Shown: positions 16,400-25,240 of the stretch, piece after piece
Position numbering within the stretch: the first letter of the stretch is position 1
Layout: every line of letters starts with the position of its first letter
Origin: Gemmobacter nectariphilus DSM 15620
GTDB taxonomy: Bacteria > Pseudomonadota > Alphaproteobacteria > Rhodobacterales > Rhodobacteraceae
Assembly: GCF_000429765.1 (NCBI RefSeq)
Contig: NZ_AUCM01000004.1
Location: 334,670-398,669, forward strand
Length of the DNA: 64,000 nucleotides
Direction of reading: 5' to 3'
The notes under the pieces: generated by a model
What the model saw: the letters and a program-made list of their open reading frames with translations, nothing else
Databases searched by the model: none
Told to the model about the DNA's origin: nothing
Made by a program: the position numbers and the translations under genes

Positions 16400-17974
16400 A
16401 TGGTCACGGGAACGCATACGGGGCGGCAGGCAACTGCCGCCTCGGTTTCGCCTTATGCGATCGAGCTGCGCGGCATTTCCAAGGCCTTTGGCCCCGTGCA
16501 GGCCAACAAGGACATCTCGATCCGCGTCAGGCGCGGAACGATCCACGGCATCATCGGCGAGAACGGGGCAGGAAAATCGACGCTGATGTCGATTCTCTAT
16601 GGCTTCTACAAGGCCGATGCCGGCGAAATCCTGATCGGCGGCCAGCCGACCGCCATTCCCGACAGCCAGGCCGCGATCCGCGCCGGCATCGGCATGGTGT
16701 TCCAGCATTTCAAGCTGGTGCCGAACTTCACCGTGCTGGAAAACGTCATCCTTGGCGCCGAAGAGGGCCGCCTGCTGCGCCCCTCGCTGGGCAAGGCGCG
16801 CGGCGTGCTGAAACAGCTGGCACAGGATTACGAGCTTGAGGTCGATCCCGATGCGGTGGTCGAGGATCTGTCGGTCGGCCACCAGCAGCGGGTGGAAATC
16901 CTCAAGGCGCTGTATCGTCAGGCCGACATCCTGATCCTGGATGAGCCCACCGGCGTTCTGACCCCGGCCGAGGCCGACCATCTGTTCCGCATCCTGCGGG
17001 GCTTGCGCGATCAGGGCAAGACGGTGATCCTGATCACCCACAAGCTGCGCGAGATCATGGAGATCACCGACGAGGTCAGCGTGATGCGCCGCGGCACCAT
17101 GGTGGCCACCGTCGACACATCCGCCACCAACCCCGAGGCGCTGGCCGAGCTGATGGTGGGGCGCAAGGTGCTGTTGCGGGTCGACAAGGTGCCCGCAACC
17201 CCCGGCGCCCCGGTGCTCGAGGTCGAGAACCTGTCCGTCACCGACAGTGCGGGGGTGCAGCGGCTCAAGGGCATCTCGCTGACCGTGCGGGCCGGGGAAA
17301 TCCTTGGCATTGCGGGTGTTGCGGGCAACGGGCAGACGGAACTCCTGCAGGTGCTGGGCGGCACGCAGCGCGGCACCGGCCGCGTTCGGCTGAACGGGCG
17401 CGATCTGCCGCTGTCCGGCGCAGGCTGTGACGGTCAGTCGCGCCGCGCCTCGGGCATTGCGCATGTCCCCGAGGACCGGCACGAGGAGGGGCTGATCCTC
17501 GATTTCTCCGCCTGGGAAAACGTCGCCTTTGGCTATCACAACGCCCCGGAATACCAGAAGAATGCGTTGATGATGGACAATGACGCGCTGCGCCGCGACA
17601 CTGAGGCCAAGATCGCCCGGTTCGACGTGCGCCCGGCCAATTGCTGGCTGCCGGCCAAGTCGTTCTCGGGGGGCAATCAGCAAAAGATCGTCGTCGCGCG
17701 CGAGATTGAGCGCAACCCCGATCTGCTGCTGGTCGGCCAGCCGACCCGAGGGGTCGATATCGGTGCCATCGAGTTCATCCACCAGCAGATCGTCGCGCTG
17801 CGCGATGCGGGCAAGGCGGTGCTGCTGGTTTCGGTCGAGCTGGACGAGATTCTGGGCCTTTCGGACCGCGTGGCGGTCATGTTTGACGGCCGCATCATGG
17901 GCGAGCGTCCGGCGGATGAAACCGACGAGCGCGAACTTGGCCTGATGATGGCCGGGATGGGGGGCACGCAATGA
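16400..17974 (+). CDS. Nucleoside-type ABC importer, double ATPase subunit
   Basis: A 524-residue protein with two ABC ATPase domains in tandem, like sugar and nucleoside importers of the RbsA/NupA type. The first has Walker A GENGAGKS and Walker B ILILDEPTGVLTPAEADHLF; the second has a degenerate Walker A (GVAGNGQTELLQ) and signature FSGGNQQKIVVAREIER. One functional and one degenerate site is normal for this class. It lies between the binding protein and the first permease, overlapping the permease start by 4 bases. Confidence 0.94.
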   Translation: MVTGTHTGRQATAASVSPYAIELRGISKAFGPVQANKDISIRVRRGTIHGIIGENGAGKSTLMSILYGFYKADAGEILIGGQPTAIPDSQAAIRAGIGMVFQHFKLVPNFTVLENVILGAEEGRLLRPSLGKARGVLKQLAQDYELEVDPDAVVEDLSVGHQQRVEILKALYRQADILILDEPTGVLTPAEADHLFRILRGLRDQGKTVILITHKLREIMEITDEVSVMRRGTMVATVDTSATNPEALAELMVGRKVLLRVDKVPATPGAPVLEVENLSVTDSAGVQRLKGISLTVRAGEILGIAGVAGNGQTELLQVLGGTQRGTGRVRLNGRDLPLSGAGCDGQSRRASGIAHVPEDRHEEGLILDFSAWENVAFGYHNAPEYQKNALMMDNDALRRDTEAKIARFDVRPANCWLPAKSFSGGNQQKIVVAREIERNPDLLLVGQPTRGVDIGAIEFIHQQIVALRDAGKAVLLVSVELDEILGLSDRVAVMFDGRIMGERPADETDERELGLMMAGMGGTQ

Positions 17975-19062
17975 CCCGGATGCCACCATGGGCCGATGCG
18001 GTGATCGTGCCGCTGATCTCGCTGCTGATCGCATTCCTGGTCTCGGGTCTGGTGATCCTGGCCATCGGCGAGGATCCGGTGCGCGCCATGACCGTGATGG
18101 TCAAGGGCGCGCTGGGGTCCAGCTATGGCTGGGGCCATACGCTGTATTATGCCACCAACTTCGTCTTTACCGGGCTTGCGGTGGCGATCGCCTTTCATGC
18201 CGGGTTCTTCAACATCGGCGGCGAAGGTCAGGCCCTGCTGGGCGGGCTTGGCGTGGCGCTGGTGCTGCTGTTCATCCCGTGGCCGCACTGGTCGCTGGCG
18301 CTGATCGGCGCGACGGCGGGGGCGGCGGTGTTCGGCGCGGCCTGGGCGGCGATTCCGGCATGGCTGCGGGCCAAGCGCGGCAGCCATGAAGTGATCACCA
18401 CGATCATGTTCAACTTCATCGCCTCGTCGCTGCTGGTCTATATCCTGGTCCATGTGCTGCGCCCGCAAGGCTCGCAGGACCCTGCCTCGCCGCGCTTTCC
18501 GGCCGAGGTCAAGCTGCCCCGGCTGGGCGCGCTGATGGACAGCATCGGGATTCCGTTCTCGAAAAGCGCACCGGCGAACATCACCCTGTTCCTGGCGATC
18601 GCGGCCTGTGTGCTGGTCTGGTTCATCTTGTGGCACACGCGGCTGGGCTATCAGATCCGCGCGCTTGGCAAGAAGGAAAAGGCCGCCGTCTATGCCGGGA
18701 TCAGCCCGGTGCGCATCACCATGTATGCCATGCTGATGTCGGGGGCGCTGGCCGGGCTGATGGCGGTGAACTCCACCATGGGCGAGGCGAACCGCCTGAT
18801 CAACGGCGCTGCCGAGGGCGCCGGTTTCATCGGGATCGCCGTTGCTCTGATGGGGCGCAGCCATCCGCTTGGCGTGGCGCTGGCGGCTTTGCTGTTCGGC
18901 TTCCTCTATCAGGGCGGGGGCGAGCTCAGCCTTGAAACCTCGATCCCGCGCGATCTGGTGGTGGTCATCCAGGCGCTGGTGATCCTGTTCACCGGGGCGC
19001 TCGACAATATGGTGCGCTGGCCGGTCCAGCGGCTGTTCGCGGCTGCAAAAGGGGGCAAGTGA
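17971..19062 (+). CDS. Nucleoside-type ABC importer permease 1
   Basis: A 363-residue BPD_transp_2 permease with about eight to ten membrane segments. Family blocks visible are FHAGFFNIGGEGQALLGG, SHEVITTIMFNFIA and GSAAEGAGFIGIAVALMG-like AAEGAGFIGIAVALMG. It pairs with the next gene to make the membrane heterodimer. The start overlaps the ATPase gene by 4 bases and the stop overlaps the second permease start by one base, so all three are translationally coupled. Confidence 0.94.
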   Translation: MTRMPPWADAVIVPLISLLIAFLVSGLVILAIGEDPVRAMTVMVKGALGSSYGWGHTLYYATNFVFTGLAVAIAFHAGFFNIGGEGQALLGGLGVALVLLFIPWPHWSLALIGATAGAAVFGAAWAAIPAWLRAKRGSHEVITTIMFNFIASSLLVYILVHVLRPQGSQDPASPRFPAEVKLPRLGALMDSIGIPFSKSAPANITLFLAIAACVLVWFILWHTRLGYQIRALGKKEKAAVYAGISPVRITMYAMLMSGALAGLMAVNSTMGEANRLINGAAEGAGFIGIAVALMGRSHPLGVALAALLFGFLYQGGGELSLETSIPRDLVVVIQALVILFTGALDNMVRWPVQRLFAAAKGGK

Positions 19063-20027
19063 TGGATTACATGACCATCCTGCAAATCCTCGATTCTACC
19101 CTGCGGCTGGCAACGCCCCTGCTGCTGGCCTGCCTTGCCGGGCTGTTTTCCGAACGCGCCGGGGTCTTTGACATCGGGCTCGAAGGCAAGATGCTGGCGG
19201 CGGCCTTCCTGTCGGGGGCGATTGCGGCGGTCACGCTGAACCCCTGGGCCGGGCTGCTGGCGGGGATCGTGGCAAGTCTTGTGATGGCGGCCATCCATGG
19301 CGTTGCCTCGATCACCTTTCGGGGCAACCAGCTGATCTCGGGGGTTGCCATCAACTTTCTGGCGGCCGGGATGACGGTTCTGGTCGGCCAGCACTGGTTT
19401 GAACTGGGCGGGCGCACCCCCGCGCTGCTGGACGGCGGGCGTTTCCCGCCGCTCACCCTGCCGGGGGCCGAGGCGCTGGCCAATGTGCCGGTGATCGGCC
19501 CGCTGTATGCGGAACTGATCTCGGGCCACACGATCCTTGTCTATGTCGCGCTGCTGTGCGTGCCGGTCAGCTGGTGGCTGCTGTACCGCACGCGCTTTGG
19601 CCTGCGCCTGCGCGCGGTGGGCGAGAATCCGGCAGCGGTGGATACGGCGGGCGTTTCCGTCGTCGGGCTGCGCTTTGCGGCGGTGATGATCTGCGGCCTG
19701 CTGTGCGGCATTGCCGGGGCCTATCTGGCGACGGGCCTGTCGGCTGGCTTCGTGCGCGACATGACGGCAGGGCGCGGCTTCATCGCGCTGGCGGCGCTGA
19801 TCTTTGCCAAATGGCGCCCGTGGCAGGCGCTTGGCGCCACGCTGCTGTTCGGCCTGCTCGAGGCGCTGTCGAACCGCTATCAGAACATCGACCTGGGCGG
19901 GGTGGTGATCCCCGTGCAGGTCATGCAGGCGCTGCCCTATGTGCTGACGGTGATCATTCTGGCCGGCTTTGTCGGCAAGGCGATCCCGCCGCGTGCCGGG
20001 GGCGAGCCCTACGTCAAGGAACGCTGA
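19062..20027 (+). CDS. Nucleoside-type ABC importer permease 2
   Basis: A 321-residue BPD_transp_2 permease. ERAGVFDIGLEGKMLAAAF and TFRGNQLISGVAINFLAAGM are the conserved blocks shared with purine and riboflavin importers; the carboxy-terminal RGFIALAALIFAKWRPWQ is also typical. The ATG at 19062 is used; a GTG three bases earlier is an alternative. It completes the binding protein-ATPase-two permeases set. A leader-hairpin element immediately follows and probably ends the transcript. Confidence 0.94.
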   Translation: MDYMTILQILDSTLRLATPLLLACLAGLFSERAGVFDIGLEGKMLAAAFLSGAIAAVTLNPWAGLLAGIVASLVMAAIHGVASITFRGNQLISGVAINFLAAGMTVLVGQHWFELGGRTPALLDGGRFPPLTLPGAEALANVPVIGPLYAELISGHTILVYVALLCVPVSWWLLYRTRFGLRLRAVGENPAAVDTAGVSVVGLRFAAVMICGLLCGIAGAYLATGLSAGFVRDMTAGRGFIALAALIFAKWRPWQALGATLLFGLLEALSNRYQNIDLGGVVIPVQVMQALPYVLTVIILAGFVGKAIPPRAGGEPYVKER

Positions 20028-20032
20028 ACGGG

Positions 20033-20081
20033 GCATCATCTTGCCCCAAATACCCTGGGGGCGCGGGGGCAAGGCCCCCGC
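20033..20081 (+). repeat. Dispersed leader-hairpin element, copy 4
   Basis: Leader CATCATCTTGCCCCAAATAC then CCTGGGGG, followed by the hairpin GCGGGGGC-AAG-GCCCCCGC (8-bp stem, 20063-20081). It follows the importer operon on the same strand and is probably its terminator. Confidence 0.75.
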
Positions 20082-20156
20082 ATCCCTTTGACAACGCGTC
20101 CCCCCGGTGCCACTGTTTCCTTGCGCGCCAACGGCTTCGGGTATCACGGGATCGCC

Positions 20157-21074
20157 ATGCAGCTCTACCTGCCCATCGCCGAGGTATCGGTGAATGCCTT
20201 CACGCTTCTGGGGCTTGGCGGGCTGGTGGGGATCCTGTCGGGGATGTTCGGGGTCGGCGGGGGCTTTCTGATCACGCCCTTGCTGATGTTCATCGGCGTG
20301 CCGCCCGGGGTTGCGGTGGCAACCGGCGCCAATCAGGTGGTGGCCTCGTCGGTCTCTGGCGTTCTTGCCCATCTCAGGCGCCGCACCGTCGATCTGCGCA
20401 TGGGGCTGGTGCTGCTGGCGGGCGGGATGGCCGGGTCCAGCGTCGGCATCTGGGTGTTTTCCATCCTGCGCCGCATGGGGCAGGTCGAGCTGCTGGTTCA
20501 GCTCAGCTATGTGATCTTTCTGGGCCTGATCGGCCTGATGATGGCGCAAGAGGCGATCCGCGCCCTGCGCCGTGCCGCGCGCCCTGGCCCGCCGCGGCGG
20601 GCGCACCAGCACTATCTGGTGCATCGCCTGCCGCTCAAGATGAAGTTCCGCGCCTCGGGCCTTTACATCAGCGCGATCCCGCCCTTGGCGGTCGGGGCGG
20701 TGGTCGGGTTTCTGGCGGCCATCATGGGGGTGGGGGGCGGCTTCATCATGGTGCCGGCGATGATCTATCTGCTGGGGATGCCGACCAAGGTGGTGATCGG
20801 CACCTCGCTGTTCCAGATCATCTTTGTCAGCTGCTTCACCACGCTGATGCATGCGATCACCGCCTATTCGGTCGATATCATGCTGGCGGTCATGCTGATC
20901 CTGGGCGGGGTGATCGGCGCCCAGATCGGCACCCAGATCGGCCTGAAGCTCAAGGCCGAACGGCTGCGGCTGTTCCTGGCGCTTCTGGTGCTGTCGGTTT
21001 CGGTCAAGATCTTCTTCGATCTGGTGCTCGAGCCCTCCGAGCTTTACACGGTCGTGCCGGGGCGGCTGCCATGA
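20157..21074 (+). CDS. TauE/SafE-family anion exporter
   Basis: A 305-residue membrane protein with about eight helices in two related halves, each marked by a Gly-rich motif (GMFGVGGGFLITPLLM near residue 25; IMGVGGGFIMVPAM in the second half). The family exports sulfite, sulfonates or related anions. The ATG at 20157 gives the normal start (MQLYLPIAEVSV). It overlaps the TIGR02186 gene by 4 bases (ATGA); this pair recurs in alphaproteobacteria, suggesting that the two work together. Confidence 0.9.
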   Translation: MQLYLPIAEVSVNAFTLLGLGGLVGILSGMFGVGGGFLITPLLMFIGVPPGVAVATGANQVVASSVSGVLAHLRRRTVDLRMGLVLLAGGMAGSSVGIWVFSILRRMGQVELLVQLSYVIFLGLIGLMMAQEAIRALRRAARPGPPRRAHQHYLVHRLPLKMKFRASGLYISAIPPLAVGAVVGFLAAIMGVGGGFIMVPAMIYLLGMPTKVVIGTSLFQIIFVSCFTTLMHAITAYSVDIMLAVMLILGGVIGAQIGTQIGLKLKAERLRLFLALLVLSVSVKIFFDLVLEPSELYTVVPGRLP

Positions 21075-21823
21075 TCCGGCTGGCGCTTGCCCTGCTGCTG
21101 CTGGCCCTGCCGGTGCGGGCCGAACAGGTGGTCGCGGGCCTTAGTCAGAACCGCGTCGCCATCACCGCGAACTTCGACGGCTCGGAAATCGTGGTCTTTG
21201 CCGCCGTTGCCCGCGATGCGCCGCCGCCCAAGGGCAAGCTGGATGTGATCGTCACGATCGAGGGGCCGCTTGCCCCCGTCACGGTCTGGCGCAAGGCACG
21301 GCGGATGGGCATCTGGGTCAACACCGAGGCGGTCGAGATCGGCAGCGCGCCTTCGTTCTATGCCATTGCCACCACCGGCCCGCTGCCCGAGATCGTCGAA
21401 GACAGCTACAACAAGGCCTATCGCATCGGCATCGGTCAGGTGCTGCAAGGGCTGGATGTCCAGCGCCGGATGCCCGATGCCGACCAGTTTGCTCAGGCGC
21501 TGGTGCGGTTGCGCCGGGCCAGCGGGGATTATCAGGTCGATGCGGGGGCAGTGCGGCTGGACCAGCAGACGCTGATCCGGGCCGATGTGCAACTGCCGGC
21601 GAACCTGACCGAGGGCCGCTTTCGCGCCCGCATCTTCCTGCTGCGCGAAGGCCGGGTCATCGCGCTGGAGGAAACCGCGATCTACGTCCAGAAGGAAGGG
21701 ATCGAGCGGTTCTTGCACCGTCTCGCGCTGGATCAGCCCGCGCTCTATGGGTTGCTGTCGCTGGGGCTGGCGGTTCTGGCAGGCTGGCTGGCCTCGGCCG
21801 CGTTCCAGTGGTTCCGGCGCTGA
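21071..21823 (+). CDS. TIGR02186-family envelope protein, partner of TauE
   Basis: A 250-residue protein with a signal peptide (cleavage after ALPVRA, about residue 18), a beta-rich periplasmic body (VAGLSQNRVAITANFDGSEI and the ARRMGIWVNTEAV block) and one membrane helix near the carboxy-terminus (about 228-246). This layout matches the TIGR02186 alphaproteobacterial family, whose function is unknown. Its start codon overlaps the stop of the TauE gene. The most likely role is as a periplasmic, membrane-anchored accessory to the exporter, on context only. Confidence 0.85.
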   Translation: MIRLALALLLLALPVRAEQVVAGLSQNRVAITANFDGSEIVVFAAVARDAPPPKGKLDVIVTIEGPLAPVTVWRKARRMGIWVNTEAVEIGSAPSFYAIATTGPLPEIVEDSYNKAYRIGIGQVLQGLDVQRRMPDADQFAQALVRLRRASGDYQVDAGAVRLDQQTLIRADVQLPANLTEGRFRARIFLLREGRVIALEETAIYVQKEGIERFLHRLALDQPALYGLLSLGLAVLAGWLASAAFQWFRR

Positions 21824-21837
21824 GGACACCGCCTGGC

Positions 21838-22293
21838 TCAGGTGATCGCTTCCAGCCGTTCCTTGGACATCTCGCCGGGGACGATGGTGACGGGGCAGGG
21901 CAGGCTGGCGGAATGGCGCGACAGATGCGTCACCAGGGGCCCCGGCCCCGCCTTGTCGCTGCCTGCGCCCAGCACCAGAATGCCGATGCTGGGGTCGTCC
22001 TTCAGCTGGGCCAGCACCTCGGCCGCCGCTTCGCCTTCGCGGATCACCAGTTCGGGATGAACGCCATGCTTGGTGCGCATCCATTTGGCAAAGACCTCGA
22101 AATGCGCCTCGATCCGCTCGCGGGCTTCGGCGCGCATCAGGTCGGCAACGCCGATCCAGTGCTGGAATTCCTCGGGCGGGATCACCGACAGGATCACCAC
22201 GCCCGCCCCGGTATGCGCGGCCCGCAGCGCGGCATAGCGCATCGCATTGAGGCATTCGCGGCTGTCATCCAGCACGACCATGAACTTGCGCAT
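21838..22293 (-). CDS. Universal stress protein
   Basis: A 151-residue UspA-fold protein. It starts MRKFMVVLDDSRECLNAMRY and carries the nucleotide-binding signature LVLGAGSDKAGPGPLVTHLS in the place of the G-2x-G-9x-G(S/T) motif, ending VTIVPGEMSKERLEAI. This points to ATP binding. The ATG at 22293 follows a GGGAGAGA site. Convergent with the TIGR02186 gene, 14 bases apart; its own regulator is not evident. Confidence 0.88.
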   Translation of the reverse strand: MRKFMVVLDDSRECLNAMRYAALRAAHTGAGVVILSVIPPEEFQHWIGVADLMRAEARERIEAHFEVFAKWMRTKHGVHPELVIREGEAAAEVLAQLKDDPSIGILVLGAGSDKAGPGPLVTHLSRHSASLPCPVTIVPGEMSKERLEAIT

Positions 22294-22377
22294 CGTCTCT
22301 CTCCCGGCTCCGGGGGATGATGCGCCGAAGGCGGCGGCCTGTCCAGCCACCAGACCCGACCTGCCTTGCCGTGACAG

Positions 22378-23121
22378 TCAGCCGCCTTGGGCCGCCTTGC
22401 GGGCCAGAAGTTTGGCCCGCATCTGTCCAAGACGGCGAAACACCGTGCCCGGATCGGCATTCAGCCGGTCCAGCAGTTCCAGCGCCAGCGGCCCCAGCAC
22501 GGGTTCGGCCCGTGCCTCGATCACCAGGGGGGCCAGCAGGTTGATGTCCAGCCCGCCATCGCGCAGCGAAAAGGGCTCGATCTCCATCGGCAGCGGGGCC
22601 TTGACCTTGTGACCCAGCCGGAACGGGGTGGTTGGGTCCAGCCCGGAATAGAGCCGTTCATATTCCGTCAGCTTGAGCAGGCTGAACAGCACTTTCAGCG
22701 ATTGCCCCAGCCGCCGTTCGCTTTCGGTGCTGCCATGGTCGGCAAAGGTGATCGCGGCCGAGATCAGCCAGCGGGTCGACAGGCAGCCGGTCAGCGCGGC
22801 CCCCTGTTCGGCCCATAGCCTGAGGAACAGTGCCGGTGCATGGTCCGGCCAGGCGCGCTTGCGCAGGGCCGAAATCAGCAGCCCGTGCAGCAGGGCGATT
22901 TCCGGCTGGCCTTGCAGTTCCTCGGACAGGGCATGGTGCTTGCGCGCATACATCGTGGGGCGCGGCGCAAGCGGGCCGGGCGCGGCGACCGGCCGGCCCA
23001 GCAGCGGGTCAATGGCCACATCCAGCGGGGGCAGCGCCTCGCCCTCGGCGAAGTCCAGAGGCGCGCGGCGCGCCTCATAGCGGGCGATGGCGGCATCCCA
23101 GCCGTCAGGGTAGGTCAGCAT
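22378..23121 (-). CDS. Conserved protein of unknown function between usp and glnA
   Basis: A 247-residue soluble protein without signal peptide or membrane segment. It starts MLTYPDGWDAAIARYEARR, has a helical middle (IALLHGLLISALRKRAWPDH) and ends in a basic helical tail RRLGQMRAKLLARKAAQGG. I do not recognise a named domain; conservation among Rhodobacterales is my impression, not a computed result. The stretch upstream of 23121 in the same frame lies in the glnA terminator and is not coding. It could be co-transcribed with the universal stress gene 84 bases downstream. Confidence 0.65.
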   Translation of the reverse strand: MLTYPDGWDAAIARYEARRAPLDFAEGEALPPLDVAIDPLLGRPVAAPGPLAPRPTMYARKHHALSEELQGQPEIALLHGLLISALRKRAWPDHAPALFLRLWAEQGAALTGCLSTRWLISAAITFADHGSTESERRLGQSLKVLFSLLKLTEYERLYSGLDPTTPFRLGHKVKAPLPMEIEPFSLRDGGLDINLLAPLVIEARAEPVLGPLALELLDRLNADPGTVFRRLGQMRAKLLARKAAQGG

Positions 23122-23213
23122 CGGGTCTCCGTCACTTGGGCGGGCGGGGCAAATCCCTGCAAGGGGGCATCGCTGCCGCCCACAGTGCCGCGCCGCTCCC
23201 GTGATCCGCAAGC

Positions 23214-23240
23214 GAAAAGGGCGCCCCAAGGGGCGCCCTT
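23214..23240 (-). terminator. Intrinsic terminator of glnBA
   Basis: A perfect 11-bp stem (AAGGGCGCCCC paired with GGGGCGCCCTT, loop AA) lies 20 bases beyond the glnA stop and is followed on the minus strand by TTTTC. This is the best classical rho-independent terminator in the window. Confidence 0.9.
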
Positions 23241-23260
23241 GCCTGCCAGACCGCAAGGGA

Positions 23261-24670
23261 TCAGCAGCTGTAGTACATCAGGTATTCGACCGGGTGGGGG
23301 GTATGCTCGTAGGCATAGACCTCTTCCCACTTCAGCGCCATGTAGCCTTCCAGCTGGTCGCGGGTGAACACATCGCCCGCCAGCAGGAAGTCCATGTCCT
23401 TGGCCAGCTCTTCCAGCGCCTCGCGGAGCGAGCCGCAGACGGTCGGGATTTCGGCCAGTTCTTCCGGCGGCAGATCGTAGAGGTCCTTGTCCGAAGCCGG
23501 GCCCGGGTCGATCTTGTTCTTGATGCCGTCAAGGCCGGCCATCAGCAGCGCCGCGAACGCCAGATAGGGGTTCGCCGACGGATCGGGGAAACGGGCTTCG
23601 ACGCGCTTGGCTTTCGGCGATTCGGTCCACGGAATACGGACGCAGCCCGAGCGGTTGCGAGCCGAATAGGCGCGCAGCACCGGAGCCTCGAAGCCCGGGA
23701 TCAGACGCTTGTAGCTGTTGGTGCCGGGGTTCGTCAGGGCGTTCAGCGCCTTGGCATGCTTGAGGATGCCACCGATGAACCACAGGGCTTCCTGCGACAG
23801 GTCGGCATATTTGTCACCGGCGAACAGCGGCTTGCCGTCCTTCCAGATCGACATGTTGACGTGCATCCCCGACCCGTTGTCGCCCTTCATGGGCTTGGGC
23901 ATGAAGGTCACCGTCTTGCCATAGGCATGGGCGACGTTCTGGATGACGTACTTGTATTTCAGGATGTTGTCGGCCTGCTCGGTCAGACCACCGAAGATCA
24001 GACCCAGTTCGTGCTGGCAGGTCGCCACTTCGTGGTGGTGCTTGTCGACCTTCATGCCCATGCGCTTCATGGTCGACAGCATCTCGCCGCGCAGATCCTG
24101 GGCTTCGTCGATCGGGTTGACCGGGAAATAGCCGCCCTTGTGGGGCGCGCGGTGGGCCAGGTTGCCGGTCTCGTATTCCGTATCGGTGTTCCACGAGGCG
24201 GCGTCAGCGTCGATCTGGTAGGCCACTTTCGCCGGGGTCACCGAGTAGCGCACGTCGTCGAAGATGAAGAACTCGGCTTCCGGGCCGAAATAGGCCACAT
24301 CACCGATGCCCGAGGACTTGAGGTAAGCCTCGGCCTTGAGCGCGGTGCCGCGCGGGTCGCGGCTGTAGGGCTCGCCGGTGTCGGGCTCGACCACGTTGCA
24401 GTGGATGCACATGGTCTTTTCGGCATAGAACGGGTCAATGTAGACCGACGAGGCATCCGGGATCAGCTTCATGTCGGACTGGTCGATCGACTTCCAGCCG
24501 GCAATCGACGAGCCGTCGAACATGAAGCCTTCTTCGAACCAGTCCTCATCGACCAGATCGGCCACCAGCGTCACGTGCTGGAGCTTGCCTTTCGGGTCGG
24601 TGAAGCGGACGTCGACGTATTCGACCTCTTCGTCCTTCATCAGCTTCAGGGCGTCCTGAACCTTGCTCAT
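23261..24670 (-). CDS. glnA: Glutamine synthetase type I
   Basis: A 469-residue GSI-beta enzyme making glutamine from glutamate, ammonia and ATP. Amino-terminal beta-grasp [16 protein letters not shown], the [13 protein letters not shown] loop, [10 protein letters not shown], the metal-binding [15 protein letters not shown], and [10 protein letters not shown] are all present. Tyr398 in [10 protein letters not shown] is the adenylylation site, so GlnE control is expected. It lies 60 bases downstream of glnB on the same strand and ends at a strong terminator, the standard glnBA unit. Confidence 0.98.
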   Translation of the reverse strand: MSKVQDALKLMKDEEVEYVDVRFTDPKGKLQHVTLVADLVDEDWFEEGFMFDGSSIAGWKSIDQSDMKLIPDASSVYIDPFYAEKTMCIHCNVVEPDTGEPYSRDPRGTALKAEAYLKSSGIGDVAYFGPEAEFFIFDDVRYSVTPAKVAYQIDADAASWNTDTEYETGNLAHRAPHKGGYFPVNPIDEAQDLRGEMLSTMKRMGMKVDKHHHEVATCQHELGLIFGGLTEQADNILKYKYVIQNVAHAYGKTVTFMPKPMKGDNGSGMHVNMSIWKDGKPLFAGDKYADLSQEALWFIGGILKHAKALNALTNPGTNSYKRLIPGFEAPVLRAYSARNRSGCVRIPWTESPKAKRVEARFPDPSANPYLAFAALLMAGLDGIKNKIDPGPASDKDLYDLPPEELAEIPTVCGSLREALEELAKDMDFLLAGDVFTRDQLEGYMALKWEEVYAYEHTPHPVEYLMYYSC

Positions 24671-24730
24671 ATGTACTTCCTCAGTTTGGCGGTTGCGGGC
24701 GCGTGCCTGCGCGGGGCAGGCTGCGGAAAC

Positions 24731-25141
<411 letters not shown>

Positions 25142-25178
25142 TCACGGGCGCGGGTCCAAGGGCTGGAAACGCGGTGTT

Positions 25179-25195
25179 TGCACATTTTTTGCCCA
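25179..25195 (-). promoter_or_regulatory. Candidate sigma-54-like promoter for glnBA
   Basis: On the minus strand TGGGCAAAAAATGTGCA shows GG-N10-GC, the key spacing of -24/-12 promoters, and matches 9 of 12 fixed consensus positions. It lies about 110 bases before the glnB GTG in the region divergent to nnr. It also covers the beginning of a TGCAC half-site of the kind that NtrC binds. The regulation is inferred. Confidence 0.3.
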
Positions 25196-25240
25196 TTTAG
25201 CCCTGAATGTGGGCGCTCGAAGAATCCATGTGATGCCGAA

